Origin: Phlyctochytrium arcticum
Lineage: Eukaryota; Chytridiomycota; Chytridiomycetes; Chytridiales; Chytridiaceae
DNA: 64,000 bases
Assembly: GCA_025602905.1 (NCBI GenBank)
Contig: JAHLKI010000021.1
Coordinates: 124,001-188,000, forward strand
Direction of reading: 5' to 3'
Part shown: positions 34,125 through 46,300 of the stretch, one piece after another
Layout of the letters: each line of letters begins with the position of its first letter
Position numbering within the stretch: position 1 is the first letter of the stretch
Notes under the pieces: generated by a model
The model's input: the letters and a program-made list of their open reading frames with translations, nothing else
What the model was told of the DNA's origin: nothing
The model's database searches: none
Translations under genes and position numbers: made by a program

Positions 34125-36412
34125 ATGAGCCGAGGAGGGGGAGACTTCCTAAGTACGACCGCTTATAGTGCGCATCAACGGGATATTTGCTGATCTTGCC
34201 GCCCCTATAGGCCTTCTGCTCGCAACTCGTCAGGTCCTTTTGACCACATTAGACTACCAGTATACGAGCATAGGAAAATGGGCAAAGACCTCGAGCTTAA
34301 CCCGCCTGCAGACCGGTTCTGTCTCCAAGCAAGTGAAAGTAGTCGGAAATGTGCAAAACGATATTACACCAAGTAATTCGGAGGTACATTAATTTTCTCG
34401 CTCGGTAATTGGATCGTCGCTGAACATCAGAAAACGACAAGGCGAAAATGGATCTGCACATCAATGTCACCTCCTTGCAGCCGGAGACAGTGCCGTTATC
34501 CACACCACTTCAACGGAGAGAACCTGTGGCCATCCCCTCGACAATAAGAGAACCTCTCAATCCTCATCCATACCTAGGAGCCCAAATTAAAATTCCATCC
34601 ACATCGATAAATCAGTTTAAGGTCCCGCAAACAAATTTACGGGAGAATGTACCTGTCGCCTCACATGACAGCGCTAAAAGTAATTCAACGACCCAAATAA
34701 ACCGAGAAACCGAGGACTTACCGCAAAACGATCCGCCCGTGAGTTACCTTTCTCGTAGCTGAGTCCTCAAGTGAAAGGCTGAATCACTCTCCGACAGCCA
34801 CGGGTCGCACGACAAAGTAAAGTACCGTCAAATCGCGTCTCAAGGCTATGGCATTATGGCAGTGAGTATTCGCAGTAGTTTTAGATTACTTGGTTCTCGT
34901 ACTCAAATCTTTTGCTCTTAGCTTTGGCGGCAGGAGTCGGAGCCGGGGCTGTTGGTGAAGCTTTCCGCCGAGCGACAGGGCTGAGTAATTCTAGCGGTAA
35001 TGCAGATCTTGGCAGTTGTGAGCAGAGAGTAGGCTTAACATTCAGCATTAGATGGTGGAAGTGTAGTTCTCAGTCCAGCAAATATCGAGCGCATTGTTGA
35101 TAAGCTAACGCGCATGCGGGGTGCTGCTTTGAAACTCGGCCAGATGTTGAGCATACAGGGTACGACTTGTAAGCGTTGAAAAGGCCCGGAAACCACTGAC
35201 ATATATTTTGCCTTAGATAACAAAATGGTACCGAAAGAGTTGGAAAATGTTCTACTTCGGGTGCAAAATACTGCCAACTACATGCCCGATTCCCAGCTCC
35301 AGGTTGGTACTTAACATAAGGGAAATGTAATTATACTGACCAAGCCCACATTTGACAGAAAACATTAAATAATGAACTTGGCTCGGATTGGGAATCCCGG
35401 TTTGAATCGTTCTCCTTTACTCCTATCGCCGCTGCATCCATTGGCCAAGTTCACCGAGCGACACTTCCTTCCGGTGCTCCCGTCGCAGTTAAAATTCAAT
35501 ATCCGGGCGTCGCGAATAGTATTGATTCAGATTTGGACAATCTCCGCACTTTGATTCTCTTTAGCAACTTTCTCCCCAAAGGCTTATACCTTGACAACAC
35601 CATTCGCGTCGCCAGGAAGGAGCTCGCATGGGAATGCGATTATATCCGAGAAGCTGACGCAATGGAGACTTTCAAGTCAATGATCGGAAATGACCAGGGA
35701 TTGAATGTTCCAGCCGTGATACCTCATCTCTCTACTCGCCAAGTACTCACTACGGAATTCGTCAACGGAATACCATTGGGCAACATCCCTGCATCTGCCT
35801 CGCAAGAGACCCGCAACTCAATTGCCACACGCGTCCTGCGGCTTGCTTTACGCGAAGTATTCGAATTCAAGTACATGCAGACAGACCCTAATTGGTCCAA
35901 TTTCTTGTATGAAGAGGAGAAGGATGTTCTGCATCTGCTGGATTTTGGTGCGGCGCGAGGTTTCGGCGATGAGTTTGTGATCAAGTACATGAATGTACTG
36001 CATGCAGCGTCAATCGGGGATCGAGACGGATGCGCTCATTGGAGCCGAGAGTTGGGCTTCTTGACCGGCCTGGAAAGTCAGGTAGGATGTCTTGTCTTCA
36101 CCTGTATTTGGAGTTTTGCTAATCCTAGATCACCAGGCCATGGTGCAAGCGCACGTAAACTCGATATTGATGCTCGGTGAACCGTTCCGTGCCAATGGTC
36201 CGGATCTGTACGATTTCGGCAACCAGGATGTAACAAACCGTGTAAGGGCGGAGATCCCGCTCATGCTCAGGGAAAGATTGACGCCTCCACCGGAGGAAAC
36301 CTACTCTTTGCACCGAAAATTATCGGGTGCATTCCTCTTGTGCACCAAGCTGAAGGCACAGGTCCCATGTAGAGACATGTTTCAATCATTTAGGAAGCAG
36401 TATATAGATTGA
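34125..36412 (+). CDS. COQ8: COQ8/ADCK3 atypical kinase of coenzyme Q biosynthesis
   Basis: COQ8 is a mitochondrial inner-membrane UbiB-family ATPase/kinase needed for ubiquinone synthesis. Exons 34125-34152, 34211-34383, 34442-34738, 34798-34861, 34922-34996, 35046-35159, 35217-35302, 35359-36081 and 36137-36412 give 611 residues. UbiB hallmarks are visible. These are a KxGQ motif ([14 protein letters not shown]) in the N-terminal extension, an alanine-rich nucleotide loop ([11 protein letters not shown] in place of a glycine loop), VAVKIQYPG with the lysine, [18 protein letters not shown] and [11 protein letters not shown] hydrophobic glycine-rich stretch ([13 protein letters not shown]) fits the transmembrane segment. 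The N-terminal 200 residues are low-complexity. The second intron's acceptor (34441) was chosen because the nearer upstream AG breaks the frame. Confidence 0.92.
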
Positions 36413-36551
36413 TTATTAGAAGTTATGTTCTTAAATAGTGCTATCTAACAAGAAACACCCGTAGGGATAGTCTCCATCCTTCTGAATGGATTGACGTCTC
36501 ATTCATATGTACACCGGGAGCGCAAATTTCCCCTGTTGACGCCGACGCATC

Positions 36552-38886
36552 TTACGTGCCCCTTCGAGGGTTTCTCCGCAACCCATTGGCAATTACCCGC
36601 TCGCGTTCGATGTGATCAGGCTCACTATCCACGTACTCGGGGTCGCTGCCCTTTCCATCGCTTGGTAGGCCTGGGTCTGTCCCGGAACCGTCCGCGGCAA
36701 CATAATAAGCATCAGCACCCGAAGCTAGGCGTGCTTCTTTGCGCGCGAGCCGGTTTTTCTTCTTTATCCTTGTCCTCTCCCGCTTTGCAGCGATTCTTGC
36801 AGCAGCAGCCTCCTCAGCAGCAGCCATCCTAGCAGCCTTCCTCTGCTTTTGTTTTGAGGGGGGCGACTTTTGTTTATTTGTAAGGTCGGACATTCCTAGT
36901 CCTATTGGTGATGGGTGTGTGTTCTTTGTGGGTGGTGTTGATTTTTGAGATTTCGTTTGTTTGATGTTGCGATGGTTCTTGGACTTACGCTGTGAAGATG
37001 TACTTTCGGGAGTAACTTCTCTCTTTCGCTTCTGCCCAGGGACTGGGTCTCCATCGTACGTCCCTTTAATCACATAATCTACAAGGTTCTCTTGTATCGA
37101 TTCATATCGTTGCTGGACTTTCTCCCGATGTTCCATAGTTTCGCGTCTGACAGTCAGTATGCTGCCAAGCAGTGTCGTTACGTTAAATGGCCGCCCTGCT
37201 TGTCGTTTCTCGTATCCAGCTCCGATCATAGAACCCAGCAATGTATACGCTCGGATAAATTCACGTCGGATCACCGGCCACGCGCGAGAAGCGCCTCCAA
37301 TTTCGTTAGCTTATGGAGAACATAAGTTTTGCGCATGAGTATGAAGACCTCGCTCACTTACTTGCGTCTTGCGGATCCAAGATACAGAGTGCATTTGGTC
37401 GAGGAGGTCCGCGCGGAAAGGGGCAACATCCCGGTCGACTGTAGTGCGCCTGATTCCGTCCCTCAGCAAACATTTAAACATTGTATTAAAAAGAGACGCT
37501 CTGACCTTTGGGAAAAACCATGCCCGTTGTAAGTTCAGACCGATACCAACAGCTTCGTAATTCAATCGATTTCCGTATAAGTCCAGAAACTCCATCAATA
37601 ATATTCCCAAATTGTCTTTGGCATGTATTTGTCCAGTTTGCAACTTTGGGTGCATCTATAGAGTTGAAGTGATGTCAGTCAGTGAGACGTAATACTTGTA
37701 AAGAACGTACGAACCCTCAAAAATGCAGTGATCATAGACATGAGAGTGTAGCTGCCTATCCCTCCCGTAAAAACCTCATTCAAATTTCGTTGCAACAGAA
37801 ATTGTTTCATGATCAAGAGAAGAGGACGCAGTCCTTCTCCGTATAGCGGATCGTCGATAAATTGTCTAACAATCTTTGCGGCATCAACGCCAGTTGCGAT
37901 ATTGAAGCTGATATCGGCGGGGTAAAATGTCAAAGCGTCCACCATTTTCAAGATCGGGACCTTATCATTTATCCGTAAGTTTCAGCTGGAAAACATTTCC
38001 AGTCAGTTTCCTACCTTGGCACCTGAGATGACTTCAATCTTCGAGGCTATCCCTGCTTGGCGAATCGCATTTCTGAGCTGTTCAAGCGCTATTTTCGGAT
38101 TGTGGATTGACTGTTCCAAGATTACAATGTCAACATCACTACTTTTATTAGCTGCCAAGTTATTGAGTTTGCAAAGCGCCAATTAGATACCTTGTAGGTA
38201 AGTAGAGTTTGGTTTCGAAGCTTCCGAATACAGACACCCCCGCGTGTGGCCAGATGGTGCTAACGACATGACGGATCCGTTCGACCGTAAGTTGGCGCAT
38301 GATATGCTCTGCGTCGGTCGGTACAAGAAATGCCACATAGTCGTTAATCTCTTGATGCAGCCTTGATTATCAAGTTTAATAAGCGTATTGATTTGTGATT
38401 TTCAAAGTTTTCTCACATCTTTAGCAAGTTTTTCGAGTATACTCGGTCTTCTGGCTGCCATGGAGGCACCGGCAAGGGATACAGTACATCCACGCTTCGT
38501 AGTTTCGATTGAGGCTCCCTGCGGCCGCGAGGATCCGAATTTGGTGCGTGTTGTCCATGTCTTCCATCTCGCGGTGCTGGAGCAGTGTCTGGGCGAACAG
38601 TGGGCTGTTTGTTTTTGGGGGTTTTTGTCTCTGCTACTGCCTGTGCTTCCGACGCTGGGCCAGGTCCGTCCAACTGATCTATGAACGGGTCGTCGTCAAA
38701 ATCGAAAGGGATATAATCATCCTGAGCGGCTGCAACATCTGCGAAAGCTTCGTCCGTTCCCATATCTCGGACAGCCGAGAGACGCTTGGCCTTGAGCTGT
38801 GTTCGCTGCTGCTCCAAGTTGTGCTTGCTGTGTTTGTGGGAAATTCGGGAGGTCTTCAATTCCAATTTCCAACTTGACACCACCAT
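36552..38886 (-). CDS. TRF4: Non-canonical poly(A) polymerase of the TRF4/PAPD5 family
   Basis: The family adds short oligo(A) tails to nuclear RNAs for exosome decay as part of the TRAMP complex. Exons 38886-38417, 38361-38191, 38141-38015, 37960-37715, 37655-37506, 37461-37362 and 37309-36552 give 673 residues. The nucleotidyltransferase signature is FGSFETKLYLPTSSDVDIVI (two catalytic Asp). The third acidic position lies in ALTFYPADISFN. The PAP-associated domain (TYLMSMI-like block, LMEFLDLYGNRLNYEAVGI, LCILDPQDATNEIGGASRAW, IRREFIRAYTLL) is complete. The C-terminal 200 residues are basic, rich in Lys, Arg and Ala, as is usual for nuclear TRF4 proteins. The start at 38886 is the first ATG of an open frame; a later ATG (MGTDEAFADV) is possible. 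Confidence 0.92.
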
Positions 38887-38980
38887 CACGTGAGCCACAG
38901 AATTTCAGGATTTGATTTTGCCGGTGATTTTGGCAAACGGTTTTTGAATTTCAGAATCCGAAGCGACTGTGCATACATGA
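38887..38980. promoter_or_regulatory. 94-bp bidirectional promoter of TRF4 and the Rpr2/SNM1-like gene
   Basis: The two start codons on opposite strands are only 94 bp apart, so 5' leaders must be very short and the promoter shared. A CACGTG palindrome (E-box core) at 38887-38892 is the only motif-like element seen. Confidence 0.6.
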
Positions 38981-39658
38981 ATGGCCTTTGTAGATAGCAC
39001 TCTGCCACGCAGACTGGGCTTTTTGAACGATGCAGCTCACCTGCTACAGGACGCTTGCCCTTCACTGTCGCGACAGTACCTCTCCCTTTTACAAGATCAG
39101 TGTGTAGCAGCACGGTTGACAGTTCCCTCAAAAGTGGAGCGAAGTTCATGTAGCCGGTGTGGAAACTTGTTTGTTCCTGGCCAGAATGCCAAAATCTCGC
39201 TCAAGCCCCGCAAGGATCTGGAAAGAGGACGATGTCGTAAGAGAAAGCGGTCGCTGTCAGACGGGACACCATCACCAAAGAAGATATTCATTGATATGTC
39301 TCACGAACAAGGTCAAGAGCGTTCTGGTCCTACATCTACCTTGAGCAGAGTACATTACAATTGTCAACATTGTGGAGCCATTTCGAAATACGCGGGGGTC
39401 ACTTTAGATATGTTGCAACAATATGATTCAAAAAGACTTCAACAACCGAACCATGCGAAACGTCCTCAGAAACTAGAGCCCCTCTCAGCTGCGAGTGATA
39501 TCCAGCAAGCCCATGTGTTAGACAAAAAGCAGCTACCACGCACAAATCTTTCGAAAAAGAACAGTAGCAAAAAGTCTGAGTTGCGAAATATGCTTGCTTC
39601 GAAGGGCTCCCGTACAAACCATGATGAAGGGTTTAGCCTTTCCGATTTTAAGCGGTAG
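38981..39658 (+). CDS. Rpr2/SNM1-like zinc-ribbon protein, putative RNase P/MRP subunit
   Basis: A single-exon gene of 225 residues. Its N-terminal helical segment (LGFLNDAAHLLQDACPSLSR), the first zinc pair CSRCGNLFVPGQN, the following KISLKPR, and the second pair YNCQHCGA match the layout of Rpr2/Rpp21/Snm1-type proteins. The closest layout is that of the C18orf21/RMP24-like RNase MRP subunit. A basic insert lies between the two CxxC pairs and the C-terminus is a basic tail ending in a short acidic/hydrophobic motif. The role in tRNA or pre-rRNA cleavage is inferred from this family. It shares a promoter with TRF4, another nuclear RNA-processing gene. Confidence 0.7.
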   Translation: MAFVDSTLPRRLGFLNDAAHLLQDACPSLSRQYLSLLQDQCVAARLTVPSKVERSSCSRCGNLFVPGQNAKISLKPRKDLERGRCRKRKRSLSDGTPSPKKIFIDMSHEQGQERSGPTSTLSRVHYNCQHCGAISKYAGVTLDMLQQYDSKRLQQPNHAKRPQKLEPLSAASDIQQAHVLDKKQLPRTNLSKKNSSKKSELRNMLASKGSRTNHDEGFSLSDFKR

Positions 39659-40132
39659 GGGATGTTTGGGAGATATATAGGGTGGTGGATGGGGAATCAA
39701 CAGGGTTGCTGGATGCATCAACGCCATTGCATCCACTACCATTGCCAACGTAGAGTCAGTCATCTTAGGCTGAGAGGACCGGGCTCTTGCCATCTGGGTT
39801 CCAGATAGTCGCCGCAGGCGAAGTGGAAGAGGAGCCACAACAATCGGGTGAAAGATTTGGACGAAGGGCGCTGATTTTGATGCTCATCAGCCTGGTCGTT
39901 TTGTATATAGTGTACATAGTTTTAGATTCTTTCAAGAATACCTCTCTCTAGTTGTTCTCTGTCGTTGAACTTTCCGTGAAATCATTGGAACTTTGATTGA
40001 AATCATTGGCAGTGACAATTTGGATTATTTGGACAATTTGACATGCAAGGTCGCCACGTGATCTGGGAATTTCAAGGTGAATTTGGAATTTCGCCGCCCA
40101 GTTGAAATCGTTGGCATCCTCAGTCTCAAACA
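39659..40132. promoter_or_regulatory. Intergenic region upstream of RanGAP
   Basis: 474 bp between two plus-strand genes with no coding signal. From 39960 to 40035 there are repeated short TTGG/GAAATCATTGG-like words (a copy near 39977 and another near 40000) that may be regulatory or merely an imperfect direct repeat. Confidence 0.45.
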
Positions 40133-41346
40133 ATGGCCTCTGTTGTGTACTCCTTGGAAGGACGAACGCTCAAGCTCGACACTGCGGCAGACGTGCAGCA
40201 GTATGTTGACGAAATCAAGGCCAAGAAAGGTTTGACCGAAATCAGACTGAGTGGAAACACTTTTGGCGTGGAGGCTGGTCGAGCAATCGCTGCCGCACTG
40301 AAAGATCACCATGAACTCCGGGTAAGTACAGCAACTTACCAGAGTTCATATTGAAGACCAGGCCTTGACGTTAAAAACAGATTGCTAGTCTGAGCGATAT
40401 GTTCACTGGTCGTTTGCGAAACGAGATCCCTTTGGTTTTGGACGCACTTGCCGAGGCACTGGAGGATAAGGTCAACCTTGTGGAACTTGATCTATCAGAC
40501 AATGCTTTTGGACCGGCCGGCGCGGGGCCACTTCAACGCCTGCTGATCAACAATCGTCACATCCAAGTACTTCGGTTGAACAATAACGGATTAGGGATTG
40601 ATGGTGCCCGTCTGATCTCTGAAGCCCTGATCAAGGCGGCAGAAAGGAATAAGGAGGAGGGGCGGAAATCTTCTTTACGAGTCGTAGTTGCTGGACGCAA
40701 TCGAATGGAGAACAAAGGCATTGAACATCTGAGCAAGGCCTATGAAGCGCATACAGAAAGTCTGCAAGAAATCCGCATGCCCCAAAACAGCATTCGACCT
40801 GAGGGTATCACATTGCTTATGAAATCTCTCGCAAACTGTGAGGGACTAGAGCACCTCGATCTCCAGGACAACACATTTACACAACCAGGGGCAAAGGCAT
40901 TGGCAGAAGCGCTGCCACGCTGGAAAAATTTGAAAATTCTCCACGTCGGCGATTGTTTATTGAGTGCTGCTGGGTCACTGGAAGTCCTGAAAGCACTCAC
41001 CCATGCGCACACCAGCCTTCAGAAGCTGTACTTAGGATTTAACGAGATTGACACGGAGGGCGCTGGGTGCGTAGCAGGCATGTTGATAAACAAAACGAAT
41101 CTTGATTTGCTGGATCTGAACGGAAACGCCTTCGATCCGGAAGGCGATGCTGTGCGGGACATTAAGCGTGTCCTTTTGGAGAATAATACGGCAGACGCTC
41201 TTGACGAACTGGATGAGATGGAATGGGATGAGGATGAGAGTGAGGAAGAGGAAGAGGAGGACGAGGAGGCTGGCAATGCCAAGTCTGATGAGGACGATGA
41301 TCTGTCGAATTTGACAAAACAAATGTCGGACAAGCTCAAAGTATAG
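40133..41346 (+). CDS. RNA1: Ran GTPase-activating protein (RanGAP, yeast Rna1)
   Basis: It stimulates GTP hydrolysis by Ran in the cytoplasm and so sets the direction of nuclear transport. Exons 40133-40321 and 40381-41346 give 384 residues. The fold is a crescent of long LRRs (LTEIRLSGNTFGVEAGRAIA, LVELDLSDNAFGPAGAGPL, LQKLYLGFNEIDTEGAGCVA). The arginine-containing loop DMFTGRLRNEIP matches the catalytic/structural Arg of Rna1, and the LRR asparagine ladder is intact. The C-terminus is the expected acidic tail (DEDESEEEEEEDEEAG). There is no SUMO-linked RanGAP1 C-terminal domain, so it is the short fungal type. Confidence 0.95.
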
Positions 41347-41705
41347 GCACCTTATATATTATATCCGCCAGTATGTAGGCTGTAGAACGCTTTTTTCTAC
41401 ACATGTTTTTCAACTGCAACTATGAAGTCTTTTTGGTTCGCCTGTAAATTGTTTTAAAATGTCACTCCGCGTGGCGCCGCTTCTCATGCCCGAGTCAAGA
41501 AGCTAAAATTACCTCAGAAGATCGACGGAATTCGGACGACCGACCCACAAGTTCCACAACTCATAGCTTCGCCGCAAACAATTGCACCAAGGGGTCTTCT
41601 GTTGTGGCCGCATATACCCTTCAAGCTTAAGTTTCTTGGCTTATTGGCCTGCTCCCACCAAAGTTACTACCCAGAGTACATACCTCCCAACTGCAGCTTG
41701 ATAGG
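41347..41705. promoter_or_regulatory. Intergenic region upstream of UBC6
   Basis: 359 bp between two plus-strand genes. No coding signal or repeat is seen. Confidence 0.45.
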
Positions 41706-42772
41706 ATGGCAACAAAAGGCGCACACAAGCGGCTAACGAAGGAATACCTGACAATTGCCAAGAATCCCCCAGACTATATCGTCGCCAAACCGCTGGATTC
41801 CAACATACTAGAATGGCAAGTGAACAATTTGTCATAATGGGCAACATGTTTTTGACCAATTTTTCGCTGTATAGGCATTATGTGCTTCGAGGGCCTCCTG
41901 ATTCCCCGTTTGAAGGAGGGGAATACCATGGGAAAGTGATTTTCCCTTCGGACTATCCATTCAAACCACCTGCGATAAAAATGCTGACCCCAAATGGACG
42001 GTTTCAAACGGACTATCGTTTGTGTTTAAGCATGAGTGACTATCACCGTACGTAGAAAGTGAAATTTGGATGAAGTAGCGGTAATTGAAGTTATCTATTA
42101 GCGGGGACATGGAACCCGGCGTGGTCTGTTGCCACTATTCTTACTGGTCTACTGAGCTTTATGGTATGCATCCATGAGATTTCGAGACGGATCCAAACTC
42201 AAGTATTGTCATTTTAGCTGGAGGAAGCACCAACCACAGGAAGTATCAAAACATCTGTGGATGAAAAGCGGGCGTACGCCAAGAAGTCACATCAATGGAA
42301 TTTAGCCAGTCCCAAATTTAGAGGTGCGGAACGTTTATCGTACTAATACCGACTGGATACTTACCGGCAAGCAGATGTGTTCCCCGAGTTCTGCACTCCA
42401 GAATTACTTCCCCTCTCCAATGCACCAATCAAATCCTCTGCCTCAGTTCCCAAGGTTGCCACCCCCAAAGCACCATCCTCCACGTTAACACAACGGCGAC
42501 CGGATTCGAGTTCGCCCTCAACCCATGACAACTCCTCATCTTCCAGATCATCAGCATCAGCATCGACAACCTCTATACCGAATAATACGTCTGTGGGTCT
42601 TCAACCAATTGACAAGGCCCATTCAGGCGTCCGAGCCGGGGAGGCAGGATTGGTAGCAGCGAACGTATGGCAAAACATCCGGTCGAATGTATGGCGGGTC
42701 CTATTGCTGATTGTATTTCTATATTTGGTTGTACTTAAGGTCGTGGATCGAGTGGCGGAGGATTCCAGATAG
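41706..42772 (+). CDS. UBC6: ER-anchored ubiquitin-conjugating enzyme (UBE2J/Ubc6)
   Basis: This E2 works in ER-associated degradation. Exons 41706-41815, 41875-42047, 42102-42163, 42218-42323 and 42375-42772 give 282 residues. The UBC fold is clear: [53 protein letters not shown], the active site [18 protein letters not shown] with Cys87, and [11 protein letters not shown]. The C-terminus has a serine-rich linker and a single hydrophobic anchor ([18 protein letters not shown]), as in tail-anchored Ubc6. The first intron (41816-41874) starts with GC instead of GT; only this join restores the conserved EW-HYVLRGP reading. Confidence 0.95.
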
Positions 42773-42870
42773 TCTCTTTGAGCAGCAAATTGTCCGTCAA
42801 AAGAACTGTTTCTATTTGTACTTTCATGGAATAATGACGACTCTTTTCTGATATATAATGGATTCATGTT

Positions 42871-44266
42871 TCAGAAGTTCATAACAATGTACAAATGGGA
42901 TAAATTGACATTCTGTCGACAGAGTGGACACTCATCCTGCGGACGAAAATGAGTTTGAAAGCATGAATCTTGGAAAACACTCTTCTCAGAGCTTACCTTG
43001 CTGCGGCACCATTCCGCAATACACACCCAGCAGAACAAATGCCCACATGGTGTTGATGTGGTATGCTTTCGGGGGCTCAAGCAAAGCATGCATTTTTGGT
43101 GCTCTGTCTCCCCTCCCAACTCGGTGCCCTGGTAAGCGTCGGTCTCACTAGATTTAAGGCGTCAAACGAATCCTGCACCAACGGTCTAATGAGTAAATAA
43201 GGCGTACTCATCAAAGTTTGCATTTGAACTCTCATCCGTTTCCGCCTGTTTGCCTCTGGACTTCAAGTATGCTTGCGCAGCCATTCGCACAAGGATGAGT
43301 CCGCCAAGAAGTTCGTAGGATACGGGCTGCTCTCCTTGCCGAAGTTGTCGCATTAAGATCTGTGGCAAGCATCAGAAAAGTTATCTCCAACATAAGGTGA
43401 TGGGTCTCACATATCGCGTTCCGAGCAATCGTTGCGACATTGACTGGTATGCGCCAGAGATGTAAAAGATGGCAAGATGTATTGGTGCGACCTGTTCTTT
43501 TAAGAAGGTTTGTATTGGTGGTAGGTATTTCACCAATAACTGGGCGCTCCGAACTTGCGTATCATCCACTGAAGATAAACAAACAGATAAACATTGAGAG
43601 ATCGGTTGGCGAGAAGGTCATCAGGGCAAATTACCAAGTCGGCCTCGAGAAAGTAACTGCTTTAAAGTCACTACTGTACGAACGGTGATGTAAGGAAGAA
43701 GGACGTGAATGAGAATATACAATGATCGGGTCTGTGCGAACCGATTAGTTTCAAAACTTGAGGTCAACACGATAGATTTTCGACCCACAATCCGTGAGGT
43801 AACAACGTTTTGTCGCGTATCCAGCTGCATGATGTCGCAGTACTCCTCGCCAAGTGATCGGGAGCCTGCCGAGACAGAATGACAGAGATCAATAACACTT
43901 CCCGCCAAGAACTTAGCATACGAACCTGCGACCGTTGAGAACCCAAAATACAAGGCGTCGCATAGAGTATTGAGCTCAGTTTGATATTTCAGTTGACTTC
44001 GTGTACCTTCAACGCATAGTAAGTATCGTAACGGTGGTCCGACTATGTGTTGGCATACCAAATAAGTTTTGAAATACACTGAGAACCTGTGCCCTCAGAA
44101 CACCTTGATAGTGTGTATCTTTCTGTGAGGCACGAATGATATCTGGTTGGGAAGCATAAGGGAAATGTGCAGGAGGACGCCGGCTGTTAGAAGTCGAAGG
44201 TTGAGATAGTCGAGAGGCTGGTGCTTCAGTGGGCCCAGCAGCCGGAATCGTTTCGGATATTGTCAT
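42871..44266 (-). CDS. PEX10: Peroxisomal RING E3 ubiquitin ligase PEX10
   Basis: PEX10, with PEX2 and PEX12, forms the membrane ligase that recycles the import receptor PEX5. Exons 44266-44059, 44006-43926, 43865-43635, 43568-43411, 43359-43208, 43147-42997 and 42936-42871 give 348 residues. The N-terminal PEX2/10/12 domain includes [11 protein letters not shown] and [11 protein letters not shown], with hydrophobic helices ([18 protein letters not shown]). The C-terminal RING is complete: [37 protein letters not shown]. Introns were placed by family continuity. The acceptor at 43147/43148 was chosen because the upstream AG leads to a stop. UBC6 converges from the other side, 98 bp away. Confidence 0.93.
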
Positions 44267-44570
44267 GATTTTGCAGACGTCGGCTACGCTCTCACCGGGA
44301 AAATTGTTGATCGCGATGACAAGTCACAAGCGGGGTTGAATTGAATTGTTGTAAAGAATGGAAATGCAAGTTCAGAAACTAATAAGACTACCAAACGAAA
44401 GCCCCGCTTCATTTAATTCTGATCCTCAGTATTCGGAAGGAAATACTGTGCTGGCAAATCAGGAGGGGCTGCCGTAGCGCAACTTTGAAGTGTCGCCGAT
44501 TGACAGCAAGTATTCGTTGCTCCGTCCTCGTCTGTCGAAAACAAGATTTCCAGCTTGAGTCTCGGTTGCA
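44267..44570. promoter_or_regulatory. Divergent promoter of PEX10 and PFA4
   Basis: 304 bp between opposite start codons; no coding signal. Confidence 0.5.
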
Positions 44571-46180
44571 ATGGGCAAGAAAGGCTTTCCATGGGGGCGG
44601 CTCTTCGTAGTAGGAGTGACTGGACTCATCCTTTTCGTCCCAATCACAACACAGGTTCGGTCTGTGTGGCAATTTCAGGATCGCAGCATACTCATACCCC
44701 AATTCAGTACTTCATATTCTTTCCGTGGCTTTTCTTTCACCCAGAGCGAAGCAAGCTACTTTGGCTGGGTCCATTCAACATCTTCTCTGCTTCAATTCTG
44801 ATCAATTACTTTCTCGGAGTTGCAACCGATCCCGGCCGCGTTCCCACATCGTATAATCCGGAAGCCAAGGAAAGTACCAAAGATGTCTCTAGCAAAGGTG
44901 CCCGCAAAACCCACCAAGACAAGCGAGGGAAGCAATCGGGAAAGTCTACAGTTCAGGCAAGCCCAACTGAGCTCATAGCTGGGAAACCTCGATGGTGTAA
45001 GACGTGCATGGTCTTCAAACCTCCACGGAGCCATCACTGCAGCGTTTGCAACCGATGTGTGCTCAAAATGGACCATCACTGTAAGTTCCAGGTTTGCTTG
45101 CTGCAACCAGACGACAAGTTAACAAGCTACGCAAAAGGTCCATGGTTGAATAACTGCATCGGTCACGAAAACCAGGCATATTTCCTACGATTCGTGGTTT
45201 CGGTAACACTGGCCGCTCTCTCGTGCATGCTGCTTCTTGCCCTACGGATAGTCGACTTGTGGAGATATCAAAATCAGTTCCAAGACCCTTATGCCGTTTT
45301 CTCGGCAGATCGTCCTTATTTTTACACCCCAGCCCCGGAAGGAGCGGAAGTTGTCATCCTAATCATAAACCTGGTGATACTATTCTTGCTTCTTCTCACA
45401 GTGGGAGTGCTGAGCGGATGGCAAATTTATTATGCTTGCACGAACATTACAACGATTGAGAGCTTCGAAAATGCCAAGATTGACGACCTGGTACGGAAAG
45501 GAAAGATAGCAGCAGAGGATGTCGGGCCGTACCCTTATGACTTGGGAACATTTAAAAATGTACAGTCGGTTCTTGGATCAAGGTGGTGGATGTGGTGGCT
45601 GCCCGTATCTAGTCCTGGCGATGGCATGACTTTTTCGGTCAATCAAAAAACTGAAGAGCGTATAGCACAGGGGCTAGCAGCGCAATGGCCTCCAAAAGCA
45701 TACTTTCAGTATCGAAAATACCCACACGGAAAGCCAAGTCGTGGAGAAAGGCAAGAAGGAAATGGTGGGAGGTATAAGAACACTCCTCGAGTCCGGAGGG
45801 GCAGTGAAGGGTACGTAGTACGGGAGTGGACGCCTCAAGAGCGTGCAAGATTGTTAGAACAAGCGAAAGCTCCTGAGAGTGCCATGTTCCCGAAGCCATT
45901 GATCGACCTGGGACCGGATGTTCGCAAGGGCTTGCAAGCTGAGATTTCCGGGAGCGAAAGTGAGTCCAGCGAGGAATGGAGTGCAAGCAGCTATGGCGAC
46001 GACACTTCTGACGATGAAGATTTTTCCCATTCGGATGGAGACGAGTCAGGGAACGGACTGCGAATGAGAAAGCAGCAGGATGGCCGATTCACTCCAAATA
46101 CAGAATCGGGGGACTACATTGATGATGGGGCTGTAACCACTGGATGTAGTGGGAAGGTTGTGGACGGTGTAGGGCTATAA
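44571..46180 (+). CDS. PFA4: DHHC palmitoyltransferase, PFA4/ZDHHC6 type
   Basis: It attaches palmitate to cysteines of membrane proteins, probably at the ER (yeast Pfa4 modifies chitin synthase Chs3). Exons 44571-44654, 44708-45080 and 45138-46180 give 499 residues. Two N-terminal transmembrane segments (LFVVGVTGLILFVPITT, then FNIFSASILINYFLGVA) precede the DPG motif (ATDPGRVP). A cysteine-rich domain follows (WCKTCMVFKPPRSHHCSVCN, then RCVLKMDHHCPWLNNCIG) with the DHHC active site. Two more transmembrane segments and a TTxE-like motif (NITTIESFE) come next. The long acidic C-terminal tail (about 130 residues) is low-complexity. The intron at 45081-45137 interrupts the DHHC codon for Cys. 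Confidence 0.93.
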
Positions 46181-46300
46181 ATTAATTTGCGAACTCCGTT
46201 GTTCACCCACGATCTTCCTAACTATCAAAAGAAATCTGAGCATAACAATACTATCTTGCAACCTTTCTGTGCGTCTATGAAATGTGGCTTTATTTGGATT

